Assembly: GCF_033807715.1 (NCBI RefSeq)
Contig: NC_084596.1
Span: forward strand, 35,984,879 to 36,048,878
Source: Cololabis saira
Lineage: Eukaryota; Chordata; Actinopteri; Beloniformes; Belonidae
DNA: 64,000 bases
Reading direction: 5' to 3'
The stretch's first letter is position 1. Every line of letters begins with the position of its first letter. Both the position numbers and the translations under genes were made by a program. Below, piece by piece: positions 15,241 through 26,329 of this stretch. Below the pieces are notes generated by a model, which was not told the origin of the DNA, searched no databases, and saw only the letters and a list, made by a program, of their open reading frames with translations.

Positions 15241-16990
15241 AAACCCTGAACCAAAACAAACAAACACAAAAAAAACACAGTTTTCTTATTGTCATACATG
15301 TATCTTACGTTAATGGCCTAAGTCATATTCTCTCAAGTTTTTCATAAAACTAAACCAAAGATTTATTCCTGTAAACCATAGAGAAAAATATGACTTAGGC
15401 CATTGTTTCAAGAGGGTGAAGTTATGAATCTGACTTTAACAAATGAGCCTTTGCTTGGATTTATTTTTCCCTGGAAACACAAGCTTAATTTATTTTAACT
15501 TTGTATTTTTTGCTGATAAATTGATTGATTATGGCAGTGGCTCTGAATAAATGTCAGTTTGCAGCAGAGTTAGTGAGATGTGTGTGTGGGTGTGTGTGTG
15601 TGCACGTGTATTATTGTTGCACTCAAACTTAGCTTATCTGGGTCGATATGAGATTCTGATTATGTGACAAGTTCAGCAAAAAAAATTACAGTATTAAAGA
15701 TTCAAGACCTCTATTTGTCATTGTGCAGTTTCCTGACAACAGAATTATGAGAGCAACAACCGTTAGAGTGCAGTTTAAATAAACAGACATAAATAATGAG
15801 AAGGCAAAATACAAGCCAGGACGCAGTAGATAAGACATTGGACATCCTGGGGTGAGGATGTCCCACTGTTATCATGGCGATACTGTAAGTAATACTATAT
15901 TTGTGTTATTTATTCACTGAGAGTGAGACTTAACACAGATTCTGTGATTTTATTGTTGGAGTGTGCTGTGGGAGCTCAACTCAAGGCTTCATTTAGACAC
16001 ACTCACAGTCACTTGTCACTGGAATTCTCTCCAGCACACAACAATAAACACCAAAGAGCCAGCAGGTCATTTATAAATTTGTAATGAGCTTGTTATGGAC
16101 AACGGTGGAATGAAAACAGGTATGGAGGTTGGATCAGTTGGGTTCAGTACTTCTCTGATCTTCAGCACTTGGTGATGTACTGTTAGAGGAAGCAAATGGA
16201 TGTTAGACACCTTATCTGTATTCAGTTCATTGATGCATACATGAATATACAAACATTTTAAGACGGCATTACCTTAAATTTGTCAAAGAGCAATGTAGAT
16301 GTGCACTCACGCTCTAAGTATTGTCTCTCCTGCCAAATATATTCTAAAATACACCTTGCAGGTCTGATGGCTTTCCTTCTCCAACCTGTCTTGGGTGTTT
16401 GTGAGAACCAAATAATTCTTATTGCCAACTTTGTTAAGCTGGTTCAATTCATTTTCAGGGTGTCTGGTAGGTTCCAGTTTGTTCCAGTGAATCGAGAGTC
16501 CTCCTCATACACCAGAGTTACTAATGTAGCACTTTCAACTGGAGTGCAGAACCTACTCGACTGAGTCCAAAACACTAAAAAAGCTTACAAGCCCCTTTGT
16601 ACGATTAGCCGTAATCCTTTAAAACTTCTTGAGTTTGAAATGCAGATGCGATGGGATGGTGTAGTAACCGAAATAAGCAATTAAAAGCATGGTGCAACGG
16701 ATCAAACTCAAATAATCATCGGAGCACTCATTCAAAAACAGAACAGATCTAGAAACAGATGAAATTATGAGAACAAAACCAGGGGACGTTTGGCTGCTCG
16801 TGATAATGAGGACATTTCCCTGGTGATTAGTGACACTGATGCAGTGCTCTATTTTAAAATCGGGAAACTTTTTGTAAGACAGGCATCCATTAAGGACTGA
16901 TCATTTATAACATTTAAGGGACTCCCGCTGAGTTGCAATTTGTTAGAAAGTTTTTATGTGTGAAATGTTTTCTACAGGGTTTTGTGCTTA
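15241..16990. other. Intergenic stretch, nothing recognised
   Basis: No gene is supported. A short TGTG-rich tract is at about 15581-15604. The frame at 16280-16564 has no domain pattern. Confidence 0.4.
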
Positions 16991-17278
16991 TATTGATATT
17001 TTTCAGTGCATATGCACCCATTAGGCACTACTAAAATGGCAAAGATTTTGCTATGCCGATGATACTCAATTATACCTATCGTTAAAGCTAGGTAAGATGA
17101 GTAAATTTGCAGGACTACGAGAATGTGTTATTACATAAAGCCCTGGATGACTCCTACTTTCTAGCTACCGGTACTACATTTTCAAAGAATGAGGGTGTTG
17201 TCTTTGGACCTGGAAGCTGTAGAATTAAACTGTCCAGCTGTTTAGTAACTCTGGTTGGCATTGGTTTTGCATCTAGTA

Positions 17279-17906
17279 CAGGGGTCGGCAACCCGCGGCT
17301 CTAGACCCGCATGCGGCTCTTTAGCGCCGCCATAATGGCTCCCTGGAGCTTTTTAAAAAATGTTTCACCTTTTTTCTTCTTTTTTTCTATTTTTTTTCTT
17401 TTTTTCTCTTTTTCTTCTTCTTTTTTTTCCTTCTTTTTTCCCTTTTTTCTTCCTTTTTCCTTTTTTAATCTCGACATTTCGACTTTTTTCTCGAAATTGT
17501 ACTTCAACATTAATCTCGACATTTCGACTTTTTTCTCGACATTTCGACTTTTTTCTCGACATTTAGACTTTTTTCTCGAGATTGCACTTCAACATTTATC
17601 TCCACTTTTCGACTATTTCCTCGACATTTCGACTTTTTCTCGACATTTCGACTTTTTTCTGGAGATTGTACTTAAACATTAATCTCCATATTTCGACTTT
17701 TTCTCGACATTTCGACTTTTTTCTCGAGATTGACTTCAACATTAATCTCCACATTTCGACTATTTCCTCGACATCTGGCCTTTCGCCATTTGTCTTCATT
17801 CTAAGGCTTATACAAGACTTTCATTTTTTGCGGCTACAGACATATTTGTTTTTTGTGTTTTTGGTCCAATATGGCTCTTTCAACATTTTTGGGTTGCGAA
17901 CCCCTG
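17279..17906. mobile_element. Non-autonomous hAT element with perfect 8-bp duplication
   Basis: The left end is CAGGGGTCGGCAACCCGCGG; the right end in reverse is CAGGGGTTCGCAACCC. The octamer ATCTAGTA occurs at 17271-17278 and 17907-17914. Its interior has a pyrimidine-rich tract (about 17360-17466) and a degenerate tandem array, both of which create spurious open frames. No transposase is present. Confidence 0.9.
17468..17775. repeat. Degenerate minisatellite of TCGACATTTCGACTTTTT units
   Basis: Units of roughly 18-21 bases (TCGACATTTCGACTTTTT and variants with TCGAGATTG..CTTCAACATTAATC) repeat across about 300 bases inside the hAT element. There is a higher-order alternation of the two unit types. 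This is expansion within a transposon. Confidence 0.8.
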
Positions 17907-18300
17907 ATCTAGTACTACTGTCAGAAATGTTGGAGTTATTTTTGACCACAATAAGTCCTTTAATATACTGTACAAATAAAACAAGTTTTTAAAATGGTTT
18001 TGTTTCACTTTTACAATATTGTCATGATAAAGAACATCCTGTCTTAGACTGATGTAGAAAAACTGGTCTATGCATTTGTTGTGTTAAGATTGAACTACTG
18101 CAATGCCGCATTAGTAGAAAGTCCTAAAAATGAGTCTGACAAGCCACCAGCATCCAATATGCTGCAGTGAGACTGATGAGTATTGGGAGGAGACACTAGA
18201 ATCAATATTAGTACAATGCAAAAGCATTGTATTAAAAACAAAGTATTCCTTTTCTGATTCCAACTAAAAAGGATAAAAAGCAGCCAGCTACTTCTAATCA

Positions 18301-19560
18301 CATCCACTTGATAAATTGACCACCAGCTGGCGTGAGCACCTCTTTAACAGCTGGAATTGCATCATTTTGCTGGTTTGCAACATTCAGGTATGTTATTTCA
18401 CTACCAAGCAGTAAATACATCAGTTATGATTTTTAAGGAGCAATTGCTGCAGCTCATCAATCTGGAGAGGGTTATAAGATCATTTCCATGCAGTTCACAG
18501 CCCTTCACTTTACTGAGATAGAAAAATATATGCACGAGTGGGAAACATTCAAGACAAGATCCAATTTCCCCAGGAGTGCATGCTCCATCAGATTCAGCAC
18601 AGTCAGACTGTAACATTTTCAGAGGGAAAAAAATAAAATAAAAACTCATCAAAGACTGTTTGTTACCCTGTTGAGTTTAAAAGAAAAACAATTTGAAGAA
18701 GACAACACAAGAATAACTTCGCTACCTGGGTTGCAGGAGCAAACTTCTTCTTTATTAAAAACAAACAAACAAAAAACAATGTCCTTTCCATAGAAGAGAC
18801 AAAAGTTGAGATGTTTGGCTATAATGAATTGCACCAAGTCTGGTGAAAATCAAACAACGCATAAAAGTACACAGAACCTCATGACAACTGTCAAGCACGA
18901 TGGTGGAATGTTGAGGATTTGAGCTTGTTCTCCAGCCGCAGGCCCTCCTGCTGTCAGTTAGCCGACTATAAACTCGGTATTAAAGTATTCCTGATCTTAA
19001 ACTGGCCGAAATGATGAAACGCTGTTGCTGAACCAGAAAAGTGAGTTAAATTCACCCACAATAATCCGAGACTGATAATGTTACACAGAAAATAATTACT
19101 TCAGGCTACTGTTGCTAATGAGGTTTACTTAATTTTTCCCCACATCCCTTCTACTTTTTGTAATTTGCTGAATTATTGTTCATTTGAGTAGTTTATTCAT
19201 CTCTTGAAAACACCTGGGATGCTTGGACCACTCTTGTAAATAAAACAACACTTCCCGATGTCAGACAGAAATATAAGCTTTCACTATCAATACAATCATC
19301 GCTTTACGTACCTATTAAACTGACAGTGTGCACATGGATAAGACAAATCTTTTACTCAATTGCCATATACCCTAAAATATCTTTGGTAAAATACCAACAT
19401 TTAACCGTAGAAAACGATCATACACAAGTGGGAAACATTGTCAAACAACAGTAGCACCACATCCTCCCTCAGCAAATAAATATAAAAGAAATAAAAAAAA
19501 ACATATGAAAACAAATATAAATAGAACACAACACAATTGCCTCAAGATGGGCCAGTACTA
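18301..19560. other. Spacer before the hAT transposase gene
   Basis: No gene is supported. This stretch may contain the 3' untranslated part and left terminus of the hAT transposon, but I could not find an inverted-repeat terminus or target duplication. Confidence 0.35.
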
Positions 19561-20088
19561 CTATTTAAACATAAATGTTGCCCTCCTTTGTTTTTGGGCA
19601 GCGAACTTCTCAATGACCCTCTGATTGAAGTCAGTCATCTCAGTCACCAGCCTTTTTTCCATGGACAGAATGGCCAGAGCGTTCAGCCTCTCCCGGGTCG
19701 TGGTGTTTCGCAAAAAGGTTTTGATTTTGCTCAAAGTTGAGAAGCGCCTCTCCGCTTCCATGGTCACCATGGGTGTGGTGATGAGGATCTTCAGGAGGGT
19801 GACAGTCTCTGAAAAGACCTTTTCTAGATTGTTCTCCATAAACATCTGGAACAAGTCCACAGCCCCAGGACAGGCTTTGAACTCGTCCTTGCTGTACAGG
19901 AGACCAAGCTCCGTCTTCAGCTTGCTTACGTTGAACACGGGGTAAGCCTTCAGCGTGCTGCTGAGTGTTTTCTCAGGAAATTCTATGCTGTATTGTTCAA
20001 ATCTGTCCCCCAGCAGCAAGGTGGCACTAACAAGGTGATCTGTGAAGGAGAACCGTTCCTTGGTATGCCCCAGTATGATGTCACAGAT
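19561..20088 (-). CDS. hAT transposase exon 3: C-terminal dimerisation domain
   Basis: 175 codons and the stop TAG. The acceptor is CCTCTCTGTAG. It encodes ICDIILGHTKERFSFTDHLV, then YPVFNVSKLKTEL, and the family signature TTPMVTMEAERRFSTLSKIK followed by LNALAILSME. It ends in FMFK. Confidence 0.85.
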   Translation of the reverse strand: MCDIILGHTKERFSFTDHLVSATLLLGDRFEQYSIEFPEKTLSSTLKAYPVFNVSKLKTELGLLYSKDEFKACPGAVDLFQMFMENNLEKVFSETVTLLKILITTPMVTMEAERRFSTLSKIKTFLRNTTTRERLNALAILSMEKRLVTEMTDFNQRVIEKFAAQKQRRATFMFK

Positions 20089-23062
20089 CTACAGAGAGGA
20101 AAAAAAAATAATAAGTTGACATGACATAATGTACCAAGATTTCACCCACGTCACTTAGAATTAAAATAGACAACAGGTGGAACTACTTCAGCCATTTTAC
20201 TGTTAAATTTGACGTAGTCATAAAAATAATAGCGGAAATAAAGGCCAACTCCAAGGTCATTCACAGAAACTTCTGCTTCTACTGCCATGAAACAAATGGC
20301 AAAAGACAACAGGTTAACATTGTTGCAACTTATACCTGTATAAAACCTAGGTTAGTTTCACCAAAACTATATTTATTGGTAACTGTTAGACTTTACTTCT
20401 CAAGTTATACTAGTTCAACTATTTGCAGTTACATTTCAGCTTTTTAAGTTAGTTCCCAAACATATGTCCCATTTACATAAAGTATGTAAAAGTTGTCGAT
20501 TAAATGACTATAGTCCAGTGTAACATGGACTGTGACAACATGAACTCACCTCTTCTGCAATCCTCTCATGCTCCTCTGGGCTGAGGGTACGGCGCCTCTT
20601 TGATGGCAGAGACCCACCACTGCTTTGCTCCACCATGGAATGGAGAGAATCTCTGTGAAGGACAGTTTATAAAAAATAAAAAACGATTTATTAATTTCAA
20701 TAATAATTACCATACTTTATGGACCTGTGTCTGCAATAAACCTATCTATTTAGACACCGCTAAATAAATTTTTTAGTTCTTTAGTTTTTTTTAGCTCAGA
20801 TGAAAATTCAAATGAACCAGCTTTCCACCAGTACTTAAATGCACCATGTACGGATGAATCTGTGAGGCTTCTTGGAGGCATGAAAAGAGTCTCAAAACCA
20901 TTTGTGCTTGTGTATCAGGCAATTCGTGCATGCATGTTAAACGATTTGTGTGTGTAGGAGGCTTTTGGAATTCATAATTATCGTTTTGTCCGTAACTTTG
21001 AGCAATAATGCACGCACAAATCTAATAATACCCACAAAAGTAATACACACACACAAATGTTTTGAGTCGATTTTTGGCTCCATAGTGGGAAACCTAAGAC
21101 CCTATATACATAACAGTGTAGTGCTTTCAGGCAACAATTTTGGTCTACCCTGGCACCCACCCTGGCACCCACCCCACCCTGGCAGGCGTCCGGGTGGGGT
21201 GTGTCAATCCTGCAGCACTTCATGGGGTCTTAGGTTTCCTCACTGGCACTATGAGTCATATACTGATTTAATCAGGTGTTGCAGCAACAAACACATTACC
21301 GTACAGTTAAATCAGCACAACGGACACAATAACTTAAAAACATATTTCATTTTTATAAGCATGTATTTGCTTTCTCATTATAATCATGACCTAAAATCTA
21401 CTGAAATAGTCAATTACTTTTTAACATATTCTATATTTTTTTATGGCATATTTCTACATTTTGATGTCTTGCATTATATTAATTTACGTCTTGTACCACG
21501 TCTTTTTAACAGTATTAAGAACAAGAATAGAGTTACTACCTGATCTTTTGTATGCCTTGTTGGAACTTCTGGATGCAGCCATTGATGTGGTCCGAATCTA
21601 TGTTCCTCTTTTGGAGCTCAGCGAAGAGGAGGTCCACATGTGGCATGATGTTGTGAAACAGCTCCAGAAAGAAATTGAAATCCTGGTGCTCCAGTAGCAT
21701 GATGAAGGCTCCCGCTTCTCTCACGGTATTGGGGTCGAAGTCGCCCGAGTCTTGTATGCTCTCAAAGCACTGAATGAGGTCTTCTCTGTACTCAAACACC
21801 GTGCAGATGGCATGGCTGTGAAAGTTCCATCCGATGCTGCTGGATGTCGGCAGTCTGTGGGCCACAACTCGGTCAAGTACCGCTGTTCGTTCGGGGGACC
21901 GCGTGAAAAAGCTGGCAAATCCACCGAGGTTGGAAAAAAAGATTCTGACTTGAGATATGCGAGAGGTTGCCTGTTGCATTATCAGGTGAAGCTGATGTGC
22001 ATAGCAGTGGATGTAGTGAGCATTTGGGTACACATCCTGTATTTTACTATGGACAAGTGCAGTGGCCCCCACCATCACTCCATCATATGTCTGTGAGATA
22101 AGCTTCTTCCTCTGGTCCTCAGGAAGGATGGCAGCAAGACGCTCTTTTAGTGCCGAGGAAATGGACTCGGCTGTAGCTGACTGCAGTGGGATGAACTCAA
22201 AAAACCTTTCCTGCACGTTGTGTTTCCCATCAATGTAGCGCAGAACAAGCACAAGTTGGGACTGTGTGGCGATATCCATGGTCTCATCCGCCTGAATTGA
22301 CAGAAAATCACTGTTCTGGACTTCCTTGATAATGTGTTCCCTCAGGACAGAATACATACAATCCAGTAGCTCATTCTGTACAGTTTGGGATGTTCCCTTA
22401 AACATTGCGGCGCTCTCCATGTGCTCTTTTAACCCTCCATCAAGGGGAGCAACAACATCCACCAGGCCACCAAAGGTCCCGGGCCTATCTGACTCCCTCT
22501 CACTCTCGTTATGATCACGCAAAGCCAACTCAAAAGCTCCACAAAATTTAATACAGAAGTCTATTATTCTAGACAGGACTTGTCGGTTTTTTTTCACCTC
22601 TTCGTTGTGCTTCCTAATGCCGATCTTGTAGCTTTCACCCAGCTCTTCAGCGATGCTATGCCTGCCAACAAAACTTAGCTTCAAGCTGTTGTCGAGGTGG
22701 CTGCAGCTGCATTCGTGTCGCTTACACTTCTCCGACAGGTGTTTCAGGTCTCGGACCCCGGTAGCTGTCCACTGGGTTTCGGTGCCGACACTTTCAAACA
22801 GCAGACAGGGAAAGCAATAAAAGGAGTTGCTCACACCACAACCGGTTAGCCAGCTCCATTTGTCATAATGGGAGCGGGAAAAAGTCCGGGTGTAAGCTCG
22901 TCCTCTGTCGCTCGACTGCTGCAGAATCTGTAAATCGGGTTGGTCTGGTCCAAGCTCCTTAACCCTCTTTCTCTCCTGCAGTGAACGCTGTGTGAAGGGG
23001 TTATTCTGAAGAGAAAAAACTGAATTTTCTTTCATTTCCACGATTCCATGTTTCATTGCCAT
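19561..23062 (-). CDS. hAT-superfamily transposase, intact three-exon frame
   Basis: Exons at 23062-21540, 20652-20550 and 20088-19561 join in phases 2 and 0 to give 717 residues with no internal stop. Features seen: a TTF/BED-like zinc finger (Cys75, Cys83, Cys86), a DUF4371-like RNase H fold core with QADET (Asp259), QTYDGVMVG (Asp327) and HCYAHQLHLI (about 352), and a C-terminal hAT dimerisation region with MEAERRFSTL (catalytic-type Glu near 653-655). This is the architecture of the zinc finger MYM-type 1-like / TTF-type hAT proteins, which cut and paste DNA. The start is the first ATG after an in-frame TGA. It could be an active transposon or a domesticated host gene; no terminal repeats were found. 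The neighbours are all repeats. Confidence 0.85.
20550..20652 (-). CDS. hAT transposase exon 2: linker
   Basis: 103 bases. The acceptor CTTCACAG comes before A|GAT, completing an AGA codon with exon 1. It then encodes DSLHSMVEQSSGG, a basic stretch SKRRRTLSP and EEHERIAEE, ending at the donor GTGAGT. The KRRR motif could serve as a nuclear localisation signal. Confidence 0.75.
21081..21254. repeat. Small foldback repeat in the transposase intron
   Basis: GGGAAACCTAAGACCC (from 21087) is matched by the inverted GGGTCTTAGGTTTCC (from 21225), with CATAGTG and CACTATG outside. The centre has ACCCACCCTGGC repeats. It lies wholly within intron 1 of the hAT transposase gene and was probably inserted later. 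No clear duplication flanks it. Confidence 0.65.
21540..23062 (-). CDS. hAT transposase exon 1: zinc finger and catalytic core
   Basis: 507 codons plus two bases. It begins MAMKHGIVEMKENSVF, contains SWLTGCGVSNSFYCFPCLLF (zinc finger), and ends CAAAAGATCAG before the donor GTAGTA (21539 down). The frame is open throughout. Most of the RNase H-like fold and the helical insertion are here. Confidence 0.85.
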
Positions 23063-23859
23063 TTTCAAAACTACAACTCCTCAACTGCAGTTTGAGTGAC
23101 GGCTGCGTTAACGAGTGGGCTTCGGTGAAAGTGACAATTGTCCAATCACTTGAGATTATTTCACAGAGAATGAATGCATGCACTTAGGTCAAGATGGTGT
23201 CTTCTTAGACGTAGCTTTCTTATTTATAAACAAAAAAAAACCCAACATATTCTAGCACTGGCATGGCAGCACCTGTGTCCAACTGGACTTCCACCAGTCT
23301 GACCAGCACTTATCCAGCTGGACCTCCTATGGGATTTAGTGCTTGTGTTGTTCTCTCAGATCTAAGTCGCTTTTGATAAAAGCATTTCAGACGAAGGAAC
23401 ACTGTCGTCAATCATGACAGTGAAGATGGCAAGCCTTGAGCCACACTGCTATAAATGGGAGCCCCCTGCCTCCATCATCACATCTTCCAAATCAGCGACC
23501 AACACTTACAACAAAAAACATAACAGCTAAAGGATGGAGCATATGAAATATTGACAAATAAATCTATTTTTGTCAAAATTCTTGTTAGGATTTTCATTTC
23601 TAATTTCTGGTTAATTAAGATTAGCATTAGGAGGCCACAGTGCAGGGGGAGCAGCTGGCATGGAGATGAGGACATCAGTCTTGGTTGTCGTTAAAACGGG
23701 CCAAATCGATGTAAAAAAAAAAAAAAAGGCCAATTTTTTTTTCCACCGCAGTCGAACGCATCATGACACTAATGTCTCACTCTTGTCATTTTCTGAAACT
23801 TGGCAGCCCTGCGTCTGGTAAATGACAGCAGTAGTAGTAGTAGAATCAAAATGGGCGGG
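23063..23859. other. Upstream flank of the hAT transposase
   Basis: An in-frame stop precedes the ATG. The stretch contains A- and T-runs near 23714-23743 and no gene. The transposon's right terminus may be here, but none was recognised. Confidence 0.35.
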
Positions 23860-24080
23860 TGTGGGGCGCAGGTAAGTGCGCCCCGTGGGAAAACTGAAGG
23901 AAGTGAATGAGAGAGCAGCCTCAGGCCACGTGCTTGTCATGAGTTTAAGGAATGGGATGTCGGAGGAGAATCGCCGTCGGCCTCTCTGACCAATCAGATT
24001 GCTGGACTGCAAACCCGCTAACCGGAAACCAGGACAGCGGAGAGGCGTACTCACTAGGATGGATCCCCTGCCACGGTGAG
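23860..24080 (+). promoter_or_regulatory. Promoter-like segment with a possible first exon
   Basis: GC-rich DNA with an inverted-CCAAT style box (GACCAATCAGATTG, CCAAT at 23990) is followed by ACTAGGATGGATCCCCTGCC, with the ATG at 24059 and a GTGAGG donor-like site at 24076. A six-residue first coding exon would result (MDPLPR-). No downstream exon is recognised. It may belong to a repeat, since the following 1 kb is repeat-like. Confidence 0.3.
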
Positions 24081-24648
24081 GAAACAGACACTACACTCTG
24101 TCATAGCATCGGTTTGTGTTAGACTGTATTATATTTTTGATCCTTCTTGACTTCTATCACTAATACAAACACTGACTGATGACAGCGGGCTCTGTTCATA
24201 ACGCTCTCCGTCAGTTCCGGTTGTTCTTCTTTACTTTTCTTTCTGGGGTACATCACAGATTAGCGTCCCCTGCAGTTATGGGGACGTATTACGCCCCGCG
24301 CAGGCGCAGAACGTCTGCTCCGGTCAGCGTTGGGTTGGTGTGTAGGGGAGTGGGGTTTTGACCAACTCGGGAGTATAGTAGGCTACTCGAGTTGTAAAAA
24401 GAATTCAGGGGGGATGGTGGATTTTATCATATGGGGACAGATGATTTGTGCTGATTACAAATAATAGCAGTGACCAAAACACCTGCAGAAATACTGCAGG
24501 AATGACATAGCAGCAGTTAAATGCAGCCTTCTGTAAGCTTTAAATATCCACTGGGCTTACATCAAATACATCAAAACACAACAATAAAAAACAGTTTTCT
24601 GAATTTATCAATATGACTCTGTCCTTCACATGATAAGTAAAATGGATC
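24081..24648. other. Spacer, repeat-like GGGGGATGG motifs
   Basis: The AATTCAGGGGGGATGGTGG motif near 24403 resembles the GGGGGGATG blocks near 25013-25075. The two may be parts of one element whose right end is CAACTCCAGTACTG at about 25095-25108, but no left terminus was found. Confidence 0.3.
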
Positions 24649-24649
24649 A

Positions 24650-24945
24650 CTGCAAAAACTCAAAATCTTAACAAGAATATTTGTCTTTTTTCTAGTTAAA
24701 ATGTCTAATTTTAGTAAAAAGTATCTCATTACAATTAAAACAAGACTCATCACTGGAAAAAAACAACAATTTTCACCTGTTTCAATTAGATTTTCACTTG
24801 AAATAAGTAGAAGTAGTTTTTTTGCTTGTAATAAGAAGATAAATCTTGTCCCACTGGCAGATTTTTCTACTTATTTAAAGTGAAAATTTACTTGAAACAG
24901 GTGAAAATTGTCAAATAAGTTATTTTTCTGGTGTTATTTTTCTGG
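24650..24945. mobile_element. MITE with inverted subterminal repeats
   Basis: It begins CACTGCAAAAACTCAAAATC, a terminus typical of abundant fish MITEs. An internal inverted pair, CAATTTTCACCTGTTTCA (24768) and TGAAACAGGTGAAAATTG (24893), makes the body palindromic. The right end appears as TTATTTTTCTGGTG, twice. No flanking duplication was identified. Confidence 0.6.
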
Positions 24946-25116
24946 TGATAACTCTAAATGTTGAAATAGCAGTAAAACCACATTCATTGATGAAATGACA
25001 TAAGGGATGGAAAGGGGGGATGGCAGTTTTACAGGGGGGATGATTTTGACTGTTTTTATTTCAGGGGGGGATGCCATTCCCCCTCATCCCCCCTCAACTC
25101 CAGTACTGCTGTTAGA

Positions 25117-25864
25117 GCATACCTGCCAAGTCTCCCGTTTTAGCCGGGAAACTACCGTATTTCACCCCTCTTTCCTACCGTCCTGCCGTATTAGTTTGTT
25201 CCCGTAAATTTCCTGTTTTATAATATAATTATTTTTAAACTGTAAACTGAACTTTCACTAACCTCGCGAGAACTGCCACCTACTGTAGCCTGGGTGGCAG
25301 TTCTCGCGAGGTTAGTGGTGACCACAGGAGCAAACTCGTAACAACAAATCAGAGATGGATGGATTTAACGAGAGAGAAAACATTTCTGCACAAAAAGCCA
25401 AGACTTCGTGTTAATAGCTCTAAAAATGGGAAACCAAATGTACTTTCCAAAAGATGAGCAGGATGGGGCACAGAAACATGCGTCTGTGTCATCAGTCAGT
25501 GAATGACAGAGAGCCACATGAGTGAAAAGAGTGAAAAGTGAAAAGAAAATGTAAATGTTTCACTTGAAGACAATCAATGTGTATATAAACTGAAAATATT
25601 TAAAATAAATAAATGTGCTTTAATTCCCATTTGTGTTTTCATTTAGGTTCTATTATAGGAACTACATTCATAGTACAGTGTCAACAAAGGTCATCCTATC
25701 ACTCTACGAGCACATAATTGTAGTTTGTAAGTGGTTGACAGGTAGTTTTTTTGGATTTCTCCTAAATCTGTCTTAAAATGTAACATACTGGACCTCGGTT
25801 GGGCTGGTGGGACAGCGGCGGGAAAATTTCCCGTATTTTTAAATCCCAAACTTGACAGGTATGC
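25117..25864. mobile_element. Inverted-repeat DNA element with internal hairpin
   Basis: The left terminus AGCATACCTGCCAAGT is mirrored at the right (AGCATACCTGTCAAGT in reverse). GTTAG lies directly outside each end, a probable 5-bp target duplication. The subterminal regions contain complementary motifs (ACCGTATT, GGGAAAATTTCCCGTATTT). The interior has a perfect hairpin at 25256-25317. No transposase is present; the superfamily is not assigned. Confidence 0.7.
25256..25317. repeat. Perfect 25-bp inverted repeat with 12-nt loop
   Basis: The left arm is 25256-25280 and the right arm 25293-25317; all 25 bases pair. The arms contain CCTCGCGAGAACTGCCACC and its complement, and the loop is TACTGTAGCCTG. 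It is embedded in the element at 25117-25864. Confidence 0.95.
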
Positions 25865-25865
25865 T

Positions 25866-26329
25866 GTTAGGGTGACCGTTTTTAACTCTTCATGTCTTTT
25901 TAACTTTTCATACCATCCATTGTCTTTGGTTTGTTGTTGCTCAGTAGATTTTATATTTCAGGCCAAATGTTATATTCATGTCTGAATATTATTCCTAATT
26001 TTTCTGCACTCATTAGTGTATCCACCATCTTCATTTTATATTGTATAAATCCTTGAAGCACGATAAAAACATACAAAACAGCATGTAGATTTATAAGGCA
26101 CACTGCACATTCTGCATCACTGTACGACTGCAACAGTAAATGTAACAGATAAGATGTAAAGCAAGGACATAAACAAAAGGAGGGTCAAAAGTAAAACAAA
26201 AAATAACAAACTAAAGATAAATAAATGCAATTCTAATAATAAAATATGAGAAAAATGGTGAGAAGCAAAGGCATTTGTTGTCTTCAGATATCTTAAGATC
26301 TGCATAGGCGTTAAGGAGTTGTTTACGAT
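25866..26329. other. Spacer, nothing recognised
   Basis: AT-rich sequence; part may be the 3' untranslated end of the following minus-strand LINE. Confidence 0.35.

Larger units (their letters stand above)
16995..18300 (+). pseudogene. Decayed L2-like LINE, split by a hAT insertion
   Basis: Translated pieces still show reverse transcriptase landmarks. YADDTQLYLSLK (from about 17052) is the catalytic YxDD box, and NVGVIFDHN lies near 17925, just after the inserted element. An RLDYCNA-like stretch (LNYCNAALVES) follows near 18092, then a NMLQ region. Frameshifts and stops are frequent, so no protein is made. The order matches an L2-type RT and thumb. The hAT element at 17279-17906 interrupts it. 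Confidence 0.65.

Noticed and set aside
14828..15347. Frames of 155 and 97 residues with Cys-Val-Arg-Ala or His-Ala-Arg-Thr repeats
   Set aside because: A period-4 GCAC microsatellite read in different frames.
17301..17992. Lys/Glu-rich and Phe/Leu-rich frames up to 136 residues
   Set aside because: Caused by the pyrimidine tract and minisatellite of the hAT element at 17279-17906.
19549..19555. CAGTACT next to the transposase stop as the hAT left terminus
   Set aside because: Only seven bases match the CAGTACTG end near 25108, and it overlaps the gene end; no duplication supports it.
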